A stretch of DNA of 64,000 nucleotides from JBBREP01 sp963716525 (lineage in GTDB: Bacteria > Actinomycetota > Acidimicrobiia > IMCC26256 > PALSA-610): contig OY970315.1 in the NCBI GenBank assembly GCA_963716525.1, positions 2,666,001-2,730,000 of the forward strand, given 5' to 3'. The translations under genes and the position numbers were made by a program. Positions 36,301-47,100 of the stretch are shown piece after piece. Under the pieces are notes generated by a model. The model was given only the letters and a program-made list of their open reading frames with translations, did no database searches and had not been told where the DNA came from. Position 1 is the first letter of the stretch; the number at the start of each line of letters is the position of its first letter.

Positions 36301-37749
36301 TCTACGCGATCGGGATGGACGGCTACATGTACACGAAGTACCAGACCGTCGCGACCGGCGCTGTTCTCGGATTGGGTGCAGATCGGCGGGAAGGGCTCGT
36401 GGCCCGCGTACGCGACGCCGACAGTCGGCTACGACGCTGATGGCCGCCAAGAGCTGTACGTCATCGGCAGCGACAACCAACTGTGGACCACGACCCAGAC
36501 CGCGGCGAACGGCACGACCTGGTCGTCGTGGAGCAGCCTGGCCGGCCCGTGGCCGACGAACGACGTGCCGGCGGTGGGTGTCAACGCCGACGGCCGCCAG
36601 GAGCTGTACCTCGTCGGTACCGACAGGCAGCTGTACACCAAGACGCAGTTGACGGTGAACGGCGCCTTCGCGTCGACGTGGACCTCGATGTACGGGTCGT
36701 GGCCCGGGAACCCGGCGATCGGCATCAACGCGGATGGACGCCAGCAGGTGTACCTCGTCGGCGACGACGCGAGTCTGTACACGAAGGCGCAGGTCGCGCC
36801 GAACAACGCGTGGGACTCATCGTGGACGTCGCTCGGCTGCTGCTTCCGCAAGCGCGGCGTGCCCGGGCTCGGTGTGAACAGGAATGGACGCCAGCAACTG
36901 TTCGTGGTCGGGTACTCGGACCCCGCGGTCTACACGAAGGCACAGACGTCGGCGAGCGGACCGTTTGCCACGAACTGGACACATATCGGCGGCGACGTCC
37001 CCGATGACGTCGTGCTGGGTATGGACGGTCCGAGCCAGAACACGTTCGCGGTCGGCGTCGATCACCAGCTCTACCTCGACGCACAGGCGTATGCGAACGC
37101 GCCTACGTTCACGGGCTGGCAGTCGCTGGGCGGCGGCCTGCCGGTGTCGACGCCAGATGCCCCGGATCTGACAGGGATCCGGGCGGGCAACGGTTTCGTC
37201 GCCGTCGCGTGGAACGCCCCCAACGGCACGGGTGACACGCCGATTACGTCATATGTCGTGACCTCGAGCCCGGGTGGACAGACCGTCACGGTGCCCGGGG
37301 ATGCGCGCCGCGCGGTGCTGACTGCGCCAAACGGGCAGCAGCAGACGGTGCACGTGCAAGCAGTGAACGGTTCGGGCCCGGGTGATGTGTCGAACGACTC
37401 GGCGGCGTTCACGCCAGCCGCATCAACACTGAGGGTCACCACCCGGTACGACGCGCCCACGAACACACGCTTGCTGCAGAATGCGACGTATTACGGGCAG
37501 AATGCCGTCGACGCGCAGCGCACCTCGGTCGGGATCCTCGCGTACATCGTCGGGATCGTGCACTACACGAGCATGACGCCGATCGCGCCGCCGGTGGTCA
37601 GCGGGCCGAACAGCTACACCACACCGTGGTCGGCGGCCGACCAGAGCGCACTCGCCACCGTCATGAGGCAGTACGGGCTCATGCCGAACGAGGCGCAGTA
37701 CTTCAGCGTCGAGATCGTCGGCTATCTCCTCGCATTGGGAGGTCACTGA
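33375..37749 (+). CDS. Exported beta-propeller lipoprotein with Asp-box, tectonin-like and FnIII domains, one frameshift
   Basis: ATG 33375 follows GGGGGA by five bases. A lipoprotein-type signal (VVVGFAVVGLMAAAC) opens the protein of about 1457 residues. The N-terminal half carries many Asp-box turns (TTDGGAHW, SADGGATW, STNGGSTW, STDGGASF), giving a BNR/xyloglucanase-like propeller. A second set of repeats with DGRQELY and GTLQTTFQ follows, then a fibronectin III domain (APDLTGIRAGNGFVAVAWNAP). The C-terminal domain of about 110 residues ends in YLLALGGH. The frame breaks near 36365 (33246 frame to 36136 frame, one extra base); the paralogue at 44133 confirms the join. From the tectonin-like repeats on it matches that paralogue closely. 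Probably a surface carbohydrate- or partner-binding protein. Confidence 0.8.
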
Positions 37750-37774
37750 ACCGGCGGCGAGACACCGCGGAGCC

Positions 37775-40700
37775 TCAGCGGGGCGCGGGCCACTGCGGGC
37801 ACGTGGCGCGCGGTGTGCCGCCGACGTAGGTGGCCCATTCGGTCTTCGTGAGGTTCCGGCCCGCGGCCACGCACGCGGCACGCTGCCACGCCGTGCGGTC
37901 CAACGTCAGCGCGAAGAGTCGCTGGTCGCGCTGGACGAAGGCGATGTCGCCGCGCCGGGCGAACGAGACCATGCCGCCTGCCATGAGTTGGAGCGGCACC
38001 CCGAGCTGGATGCGAGCGGCATCGTCGTAGAGGCTCGCCGCGCCGTCCCGACCCACCACCATGAGCGTGCGGCCGTCGGGGCTGTCTTCCATGAGTGGGT
38101 AGAGCGCGCCACCGCTGATTTGTGCGCCGACCTGCCGCAGCGTTTGTGCGTCCCACCACGAGAGCGTGCCGTCGCTGCGCGACACGATGATGTCGCGCCG
38201 GTTGGCACTCATGGTGATGTGGCTCGCGGGGATGTCGGTGTGCGTAAACCTCCCGGTACGCGTGTCGAGCACTTGGAGCTCGTCGAGGCCGGAAAGGAAC
38301 GCGCGCCGACCGTCGGCGCTCAGCCCGATCGCAGTCAGGCCCGAGCCGTGGTAGTCGAGCACCATCGGCTTGGCGACGCCGTGGGCCACAACCACCTGTG
38401 TCACCAGGTACACGGCTCCGACGTCGCCGCGCTCGGTCAGCCCCGTTCGCGTTCCCGATCAGCGGCACGGCCGCCCAGCTGATCGGGCCGAGCGGCCCGC
38501 TCGGGACGTCGACCGGCTGCTTCGTGATTCCCCAGCGACCGTCGGCGCGCACGACGGTCAGCCGGCCGTCGTCCCGGTAGTACACGACGGCATAGCGGTT
38601 GATGGGTCGCACCGCGTGCGTGCGCAGGTCGAGATCGAACTCTGCATTGTCGCTCGCCTGGATCAGCAGGTGTGTGTCGGCGAGGTTCGTGGTGGGAAAC
38701 GTGCTCGGCGTGGCAGGCCCATCGGGGGTGTCGGCGATCTCGTGCAGCAACGCACCGCCGCCGGCGAGCGACCACAGTGCCACGGCATCCTTGCTGCAGA
38801 CGCCCACGAACAGAGTGCGGCCGTCTGGTGACACCTGGAACGAGCACACCGTGCCGATGTCGGTGTCGAACGGCTTCGTGCCGGTGATCGCCGCGCCGCT
38901 GGCCGGATCGAGCGCCTCGACGTTGCCGGCGTTGTAGGCATCGGCCGACAGCACGGCGTGCAGTGCGGGCGCGTCCTGGATCTTTCCGAGGCGTGCCGGT
39001 GGGTGTGCCCACAGTGGGCGCCACGTGGTGGTGTCGTATGCCTGGAGCTGGCCCAGGTCGACGGGCCCGACACTGTTCGCCCCGGGCCGGCTCGCGCTCA
39101 CGTACAGCCGCGAGCCGTCGCCGGAGAACGACATGCCCACTGGCGGCCCGACGTCGACGCCGACGGGGCGGACCGGTGTCGCGGTCGCAGCGTCCCACCG
39201 TGTGAGGTGGCCGTCGCCCGAGGCCACATACAGGTCATTGCCGTCCCACGCCGTGACGCCACGAAGGGTGACACCGACGTGCACGTTGCCGAGGGACACG
39301 TGCGCCGAACAGCAGGGAACTGCGCGGCTGCGGACCGTGAATGGCGCGGTGAGGGACACGACCGAGAGCTCGGCGTGCCCACCCGAGCGGTCGGAGATGA
39401 GCGCCAGATACCGGCTGCTGGACGACAGCCCCTGCTGCTCGATGGCACCGCCGAGCGACGTCGAGGGAAGCTGCACCGCCCCGCTCGCCGGGTCGATGCC
39501 GACGATCGACTGCTCGCCGATCACCACGAGGAGGTCGCGCGCGACCAGCGCAGCACCTGCACGGGCTCACCGCGCCCGACGACCGGGAGCGGGATCGTGC
39601 GCTCGACACGCCCCGTCACCACGTCGACGATGCGGATCGTGTGGCTGGCGCTGTCGGGTACTGCCAGCGACTGCGAGTCGGGCGAGAAGGCCGGCCAATC
39701 GCCCCCGGCAGAGGTGCTGGTCCCGTACGGCCGTGCTCTGGTGCCGTCACCCTCGTAGCGGATGAAGCTGGGTTCTTGCAGCAGGGTCGCGGCGAGTGCG
39801 TTGGCCGACTGCGCGCCGGGCGCGCGGCGCGCGGCCTCGACGGCGAGGAGCATCGCGACATCGCGCTTCGAACCGGCGAGACGCTGCGCATCGGACACGA
39901 GGCGCGCCACCTCGGAACGGAGGGCGGCGGCCGACGCCCGGCTGGCGTCGCGCCGGGCCTGGCTCCGCTGATCGACGGCGACGAGGCTGGCGAGGAGCGC
40001 GACGACGAGCAGCACTGCGGTGGCGGTGAGGAGTCGGCGGAGGCGGGTGTTCTGGCGGGCTTGCGCGGCGGCGCGCCGTTCGGCGGCAAGGCGCTCGCGG
40101 TCGGCGAGTTCGTGGCTGGCCGTGAGGAACTCCTGCTCGCCTGCGGTGAGCGGCATGCGCCGCGTGGCGTCGTCGGCGGCGGCGAGGCGGGGACCGCGGT
40201 AGAGGATGGATTCGTCGCGGTCCGCATCGTGCCATTCGCCGGCCGTCTGGCTGATGAGGCGGCGCATGCGGATGGTGTCACGGTCTTCGTCGATCCATTC
40301 GCGCAGGCGCGGCCATTCGCGCAGGAGCGCTTCGTGCGCGACTTCGACGGTCGGCTCACGGGTAATGGGGTGGTAGTCGGTGACGAGGAGCCGGTTGGTG
40401 AGGTAGCGATCGATGATCGCCGGCGCCACTTTGGTGAGCTCGTCGGTCCTGGCGCGGCGGCGCAGGTCGTCGCTGTCGTCGCCGGGGGTGACGAGTTGGG
40501 TGAACAGGCTGCGGACGCCGGCCTTGGCGTCGGTGTTCATGTCGGCGTAGAGCTGTTCGGCTCGGGTGGCGAGCGCGCCGCCGATGCCGCCGAGCTCGGT
40601 GTACTCGCGCGCGGTGATGGTGGTGCCGGCGCGCTGTTCGAACAGCTCGGTGAGCGCGAACTGCAGGAGCGGGAGCGCGCCGGGGCGGCTCACCACATCA

Positions 40701-43029
40701 CCGATCATGGTGGCGACGAGCCCGGGTTCGAAGCGCACGCCGACGCGCTCGGCCGGGGTGGTGATCGCGATCTGGAGCTCGGCCGCCGTCATCGGAGTGA
40801 CCGCGAAGGTGGAGCCGCTGACAATGGGGCCGAGCGCGGCGTGTTGGAGGGGCCGGTCGTACAGGTCGGCGCGCAGCGTGACGACGACGCGGAGCGTGGA
40901 CTGGTCGGTCGCGGTGCGGGCGAGGAGTTCGGCGAAGCGGTCGCGGGTCTGCTCCGATTCGACGAGTGTCCACAGCTCTTCGAACTGATCGACGACGAGC
41001 ACGAGTTGCTCGCCCGGTTCGATGAGATCGGCCGCGATCTGGGTGAGCCCGCCGGGGCTGCGCAGCCGTGCCGCGATCGACGATTCGTCGTCTGTGGTGG
41101 CAACGCGCCGCAGCGCCGACTCCAGCTCGACGAGCGGTTCGGTGCCGGGAACCATGGACACGACGAGCGCGCCGCGTTGTCGGAAGGCCGGGACGAGACC
41201 GGCGTGGACGAGCGAGCTCTTGCCCGATCCGGACGGGCCGACGACAGTGACGAACGGTGTCGCGTCGACGGTGGCGACGAGCCGGTCGACGAGCTCGGCG
41301 CGGCCGTAGAACTCGGTCGCGTCGGCCTCGCGGAAGGCGCGCAGTCCCTTGTACGGGTTCTGGCCCACTCTGGGCATCTGCGCGACGGTCGAGGAGGTAG
41401 TGCGCGGCGTCGTGACTCCAGTGAGGCGACCGGTGGTGCGCGCGGCGTCGGCGCTGCTGGCGGCGAGCGCGAGCTGCCATGCCTGCGCGAACTCGATGAC
41501 GTCCGCGTAGCGGTCGTCGGGATGCGGCGCAGTCGCTCGCTGGAGCACGGCAGTAAGTACGTCGCGCACGCCGCCCTCCTCGGCGAGCGAGGGTACGGAT
41601 GTCACGAGCTTTGTCTGCAGCACCTGCGTGGTCGACGTGCCGGTGAACGGCGCGCGACCCGTGAGCGCCTCCCACAGCACGACGGCAAGCGAGTACTGGT
41701 CCGATGCGGGCGTTGCGATCCCGTCGCGCGCCTGTTCCGGACTTGCGTACATCGGTGAACCCGCGGAGCGCATGTCGGGCTCGTCGTCGGCTTCGGCGAG
41801 CATCGCGATCCCGAAGTCGACGAGATAGCTGTTGCCAGCCTCGTCGAACAGCACGTTCGCAGGCTTGACGTCGCGGTGCACCACACCCAGCGAGTGCGCG
41901 GCGGCGAGCGCGCCGCTCATCTCCTCCAGCAGGCGTGTCACCGCGGCGACCGGCATCGGACCTTCGGCAATGCGTTCCGACAGCGATCCACCCCGCAGCA
42001 ACCGGAACACGAGGAACGCCCCACCGGGGCGCCGCCAGTAGTCGTAGAGCGGCACGATGTGGGGAGACTCGAGCCGCGCCACGAGCTGAGCCTCGGCCTC
42101 GAAGCGTTGCACGAAGCGCGGGTCGTCCGCGAGCTCGGCGCGCACGACCTTGATCGCGACCTCGCGCCCCACGCTCGGCTGCACGGCCCGGTAGACCGCG
42201 CCGAACGCGCCCTCGCCGATGAGCTCACCCAGCTCGTAGCCAGGCACCGCGACCGACGACGCCGGTGCGAGGGACGGGTCGCCGAGCGTGACGCGATGGT
42301 CGAGCTCGACCAACGCCTCGGACGGTGGCAGCCCGGTCTCGTCGGCCAGGTAATCGGAGAACTTGCGGAACGCCCGCAGGGCCTCGGCCTGGCGGCCGCC
42401 GAGATACAGCGCGCGCATGAGCAGCTCGACGAACCGTTCGCGGAGTGGCTGCTCGGCCACGAGCCGTTCCAGATCGGCGACCGCTTCGGCATGACGACCG
42501 CGATCGATGAGATGTTCGGCGCGTTCCTCGAGCGCAAGGAGTCGCAGCTCTTCGAGCCGTGCGGCGATCGGGCGCAACCACCACTCGTCCGCGTCGTCGC
42601 CGAACGCGCGGCCCGACCAGAACGCGAGGGCCTCGTCGTAGGCGGCAACGGCTGCCTCCGGTTGGCTCCGCGAGCCGCCGCGAGTGCGAGCTCGAAATCG
42701 CTGGCGTCGTAGTGCGCCCCGTCGAGCACCAACTCGTAACCCTGGTCGCGCGTCACGAGGTGGTCACCGCCGATCGCGCCCCGCAGGCGCGACACATACG
42801 ACAGCACCGTGCGCCGGGCACCGTCCGGCGCGGCGTCCTGGGCCCAGATCGACTCCACCAACCGATCCGCGCTGACGACCGTGTCATGCGCGGCGAGCAA
42901 CGCGGCGAGCAGCCGCCGCTGCTGCGGGCCGCCCAGCGCGACGGCTTCACCGTCGAGCGTCGCCCCCACGGTGCCGCGCAACACCGTGAAATAGACCCCA
43001 TCCATCACCACTTCGCGAGTCTCAGCCAT
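37775..43029 (-). CDS. BTAD regulator-Ser/Thr kinase-nSTAND-WD40 fusion, three frameshifts
   Basis: The corrected protein is about 1750 residues. It has an OmpR/SARP winged helix (43000-42720: GGPQQRRLLAALLA, LSYVSRLRGAIG), a BTAD helical domain (to about 42300) and a PknB-like kinase (42250-41450) with GEGAFG, AIKVV, HRDVKPANVLF and DFG. Next come an nSTAND NTPase (41360-40300; NPYKGLRAF, GPSGSGKSS, LVLVVDQFEELW), a membrane-like helix (LLTATAVLLVVALLASLVAVD) and a WD40/YVTN propeller (39650-37780). Breaks are near 42660 (one base lost), 39535 (one lost) and 38420 (one gained). The ATG overlaps the cyclase stop by eight bases. It joins DNA binding to phosphorylation and NTP-driven switching. 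It is the likely reader of the SARP-type repeats at its own operon and both flanking genes. Confidence 0.85.
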
Positions 43030-43957
43030 CGCGCCTCACCCAGTCCACCGAGTGCAGGGTGTGGCTCCCGGCGAGGCCCTTCAGCTCCGCCTGGCGGGTG
43101 GCGCCGAACGCCAAATCGCCGCGCGATTCCACGATCTCGCGTACCAACGACGACACCAGGATCTCGCCCCCACGCGCCTGGTTCGCGATACGCGCCGCGA
43201 GCACCACGGGCTTGCCGAACAGGTCGCCCTCCTCGACGATCGCCTCGCCGGTGTGCATCCCGATGCGGATCCGCAGCGCGTCCGTAGGCCGAGACCGGGC
43301 GTGCGCGTCGAGCGCGCGCATGATCTCGATCGAGCACAACACGGCGGCGCGCGCGCTCGGGAACGCCAGCATGAAGCCGTCGCCCTGCGACTTGATCTCC
43401 ACCCCGCCGCTGCGTTCCACATGCCGACGCACGAGGCTGTTGTGGAACCGCAAGAGCTCGAGCCATGCCTCGTCGCCGAGCGCGTCACCCCGTCGGGTCG
43501 ACTGCTCGATGTCGGAGAACACGATCGTCAACGTCCCGCCCTGACTCAGCAGCTCCGACACGGGCATCGGCTCGGCTGCCGCCGCGGCGGCAACCACGTC
43601 GATCGACGTCTGCCGCAACGGATCGCTTTCGGCAAGATCGCGGGCGGCCGTCGGCCCCTCTGGCACGACGACCTCGAGCTGGCAGCGACCGAACGTCACG
43701 ACCTGGCCGACCTCGACCCCCGCAAGGCCCAGCAGCGCGCTCCCGTCGAGGTGGGTGCCGTTCGTGCTGCCGAGGTCCTGCACCATCACCCGGCCGCCGG
43801 TCGCGCTCAACCGCAGATGGCGGCGCGAGAGCTCCGCGTCGGCCAGCAGCAGCCCGTCGCAATCGCGGCCGACCTCGACCGGCCGGCGGATCACCAGATG
43901 CAGCGGAGTCCGGCCCGGCTCGGTGATCTTCACCGTTGGAGAGAGATGTGCATTCAC
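43022..43957 (-). CDS. FHA-domain class III nucleotidyl cyclase-like protein
   Basis: A 311-residue protein. The N-terminal FHA phosphothreonine-binding domain shows EVGRDCDG, LSRRHLRL and VQDLGSTNGTHLDG. The C-terminal class III cyclase domain has metal Asp residues in TIVFSDIEQST and IKSQGDGFMLAF, IRIGMHTGEAI and VVLAARIANQARGGEILVS. The transition-state Asn of the usual VNLAARI is Val here, so activity may be weak or lost; the Arg is kept. GTG 43957 lies six bases after a -10-like GATGCT, fitting a leaderless mRNA. It is coupled to the kinase fusion downstream, whose kinase could phosphorylate the threonines that FHA domains bind. Confidence 0.88.
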   Translation of the reverse strand: MNAHLSPTVKITEPGRTPLHLVIRRPVEVGRDCDGLLLADAELSRRHLRLSATGGRVMVQDLGSTNGTHLDGSALLGLAGVEVGQVVTFGRCQLEVVVPEGPTAARDLAESDPLRQTSIDVVAAAAAAEPMPVSELLSQGGTLTIVFSDIEQSTRRGDALGDEAWLELLRFHNSLVRRHVERSGGVEIKSQGDGFMLAFPSARAAVLCSIEIMRALDAHARSRPTDALRIRIGMHTGEAIVEEGDLFGKPVVLAARIANQARGGEILVSSLVREIVESRGDLAFGATRQAELKGLAGSHTLHSVDWVRRDG

Positions 43958-43963
43958 CAGGCG

Positions 43964-43997
43964 AGCATCGCAACGACCGTCTGCACATCGTCGACAA
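43964..43997 (-). promoter_or_regulatory. SARP-type promoter of the cyclase-kinase operon
   Basis: On the minus strand TTGTCGACG (43997-43989) is followed at an 11-bp period by GTGCAGACG (43986-43978). Eight bases later comes GATGCT (43969-43964), and after six more bases the GTG start. With the divergent promoter, TCGTCGACAACG (43988) and CGTTGTCGACGA (44061) form a perfect 12-bp inverted pair. Confidence 0.65.
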
Positions 43998-44062
43998 CGT
44001 GGCCCGCACGGCGGTGACCTGCGAGTTTCCCCAGGTCGCTGGGCCGGACCTCGCGTGGACCG

Positions 44063-44096
44063 TTGTCGACGAATTGCAGACGGCAACGCGTACGGT
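44063..44096 (+). promoter_or_regulatory. SARP-type promoter of the second propeller gene
   Basis: TTGTCGACG (44063-44071) and TTGCAGACG (44074-44082) are direct repeats with an 11-bp period, and TACGGT (44091-44096) follows after exactly 8 bp. The sequence TTGTCGACGAATTGCA and, downstream, CGGGGAAGGG are shared with the promoter at 33246. Confidence 0.7.
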
Positions 44097-44132
44097 CCGA
44101 ATGTTGCAGCCAGTGCGGGGAAGGGGACGTTC

Positions 44133-47100
44133 GTGATCAGGTCTCGACGGAGCAAGGTGGCGTCGTGGGTGGCGGCGGTCTGCGCGACGGCGTGCATCCC
44201 GGTGGCGAGCTGGGGAGGCGTGGCGACGGCCCAGAGCAGCCCTGCGCGTCGCCGAGTTCTGGCTCGGTCGACGGTGAGCGCGCCCCGTCTCGATCCGCGT
44301 CCGCCGGCGTCGATGCAGCAGGACCTGCATACGTCGCACGCGAGCGCGACGCCAAGTGCGAACGCGAGCTGGCAGACGTTGCTGCACGACTTTCCCGGTG
44401 CTGGCGGGCCCGAGGCGATCAAGCTGCTCACCGACGGCCGGGTACTTGCGCAGCAATATCAGACCGGAAACTGGTACGCGCTGACGCCCGACAGCTCCGG
44501 CAGCTACGTGAACGGCACGTGGACGGCGCAGCCGCTGACAACGATGCCGAACGGGTACAAGCCCGAGTATTACGCGTCTGCGATCCTGCCGGACGGCCGC
44601 ATGATCGTGGAAGGCGGCGAATACAACAATGCGAACAAAACGACCGAAACGAACCTCGGAGCGATCTACAACCCGACCACGAACACCTGGCAGACCGTGA
44701 ACCCCCCGACGGGCTGGGATCACATCGGCGACGCACCCTCGACCGTGCTGGCAGACGGCAAGTTCATGATGGGCAACGGTTGGTCGGCGGGTGGCGCGAA
44801 CCCGACCACGGCGATCCTGAACCCGTCCACGCTCACCTGGTCGGATTCCGGTACGGGCAAGGCGGACAGCACGACAGAGGAAGGCTTCGCGCTGTTGCCG
44901 GACGGCTCGGTGCTCACCATCGATACCGAGAACGGTAACCACACCGAGGTGTACAAGGAGCAGCCCTCGGGCGCGTGGTCGAGCGCGGGTGACACGCTGC
45001 ATTCGTTAGCGACGAATGTATGGGCGCCTTGCTGCGTCGCCGAGATCGGCGCTCACGTCCTGCGCCCGGACGGCACGGTGTTCGCGACCGGAGCGACGGG
45101 CCACAACGCGCTCTACAACACTGCGAAGAGCACGTGGTCGTCGCCGCCCGATTTCCCGACCCTCGCCGGCCAACAGTTCGACGCAGCGGACGCTCCCGCG
45201 GCGGTGCTTCCGGATGGTCACGTCCTCGTCGGCGCGAGCCCTGGGACCGGTGCCCCGCCGGAGCACTTCTTCGATTTCGACGGCACGAACCTCACGCAGG
45301 TGGCCGACTCGCCGAACGCGCCGAACGTCGCAGCGGCATACACCTACTTCCTGGTGTTGCCGACCGGGCAGATTCTGTCCCGGCAGGGAGGTTCGCTCGC
45401 GATCTACACCGATCCGGGGAGCCCGCTCGCCGCCTGGAAGCCATCGATCATCAGCGTGCCGGGAACCTTGAATGTGAACGGCACGTACACATTGACCGGC
45501 TCGCAGCTGAACGGCCGCACCGAGGCGTGCGGATACGGCGACGACTTCCAGTGCGGGACGAACTTCCCCCTCGTGCGGATCACGAACAACGCGTCGGGTC
45601 ACGTCACCTACGCGCGGACGTTCGGGATGACGTCGAGTTCGGTGACGCCGAACGTGCAGTCGTCGACCCAGTTCTCGCTGCCGGGCAACGTCGAACTGGG
45701 TCTGAGCAGGCTGCAAGTTGTCGCCAACGGGATCGCCTCTTCCCCGGTGACCGTCGATGTGCGGCCGGGAATTTGGCGGCACTTGCTGACCCGTTCGGGC
45801 CGGCAGGCCTTCGCGTTCAACGAGGACGGTCGCGAGGAGTTGTTCGCGGTCGGCGGTGACGGGACGCTGCAGACGGCGTACCAGGTCTCGTCGGGTGGCT
45901 GGAGCCCGTTGGTGTCGCTGGGTGGCACGTTGCGCGACGCGCCGGCGCAGCCCATCGGTGTGGGTGAGAACCAGGACCAGCGCCTCGCGGTGTACGCGAT
46001 CGGCCTGGACGGCTACCTGTACTGGAAGTACCAGGGAGCGCCCAACGGGGTGTTCGGATCGACGTGGACACAGATCGGCGGCGCGGGTCCATGGCCCGCG
46101 TACGCGACGCCGACGGTCGGCTACGACGCGGATGGTCGCCAAGAGCTCTATCTGGTCGGGACGGACGGGCACGTATGGACCACGACCCAGACCGCGGCGA
46201 ACAGCACGACCTGGTCGTCGTGGACGAGTCTCGGCGGCACATGGGGAGCGACGAAGGTGCCGACGGTGGGTACGAACGCCGATGGTCGACAGGAGCTCTA
46301 CATCGTCGGCCCGGACAAGCAGCTCTATACGAAGGCACAGTCGACGGTGAACGGCGCGTTCGCATCGACATGGACGTCGCTGTACGGCTCGTGGCCGGCC
46401 GATCCGGCGGTGGGGATCAACGCCGACGGTCGCCAGCAGGTCTATCTGGTGGGAGACGACGCCAGTCTGTGGACGAAGGCGCAGGTCGCGCCGAACAGCG
46501 GCACCTGGGACAACTCGTGGACGTCGCTTGGCGATGGGGCGTTCCGCCAGCGTGGTGTGCCGGGTCTCGGCGTGAATGCCGACGAGCGCCAGCAGGTGTT
46601 CGTGCTCGGCTCCGACGGGGCCGTCTACACCAAGGCACAAACCTCGCCGAGCGGCTCGTTCGCAGCGAGCTGGACGGAGCTGTACGGCAACGCACCGGAT
46701 GGCGTCGTCGTCGGCCTCTACGGCGAAACGCAGAATCTGTTCGAAGTCTCCCCGAACCACACGCTGTATCTCGACCCGCAGAACTCTGCGAACAGCGCCA
46801 ACTTCGGTGGTTGGCAGGCTTTGGACGGTCCGTTGCCAGTGTCGACGCCAGATGCCCCGACACTCACTGGCATCCGAGCAGGCAATGGTTGGGTCGCAGT
46901 GGCGTGGGACGCGCCTTCCTCCGCGGGTGATACGCCGATCAGCTCGTATCTCGTGACGTCGTTCCCGGGTGGGCAGACCATGACCGTGCCGAAGGATGCG
47001 TTGCGTGCGGTGTTGCCGGTACCGAATGGGCAGGCCCAAACGGTGCACGTGCAGGCGGTCAACGACTCCGGCCCGGGTGACGAATCGAACCCCTCCTCGT

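Noticed and set aside
39641..41758. Plus-strand open frame of 705 residues opposite the kinase fusion gene
   Set aside because: Composed mainly of Gly, Glu, Arg and Ala runs. The minus strand carries all kinase and NTPase motifs.
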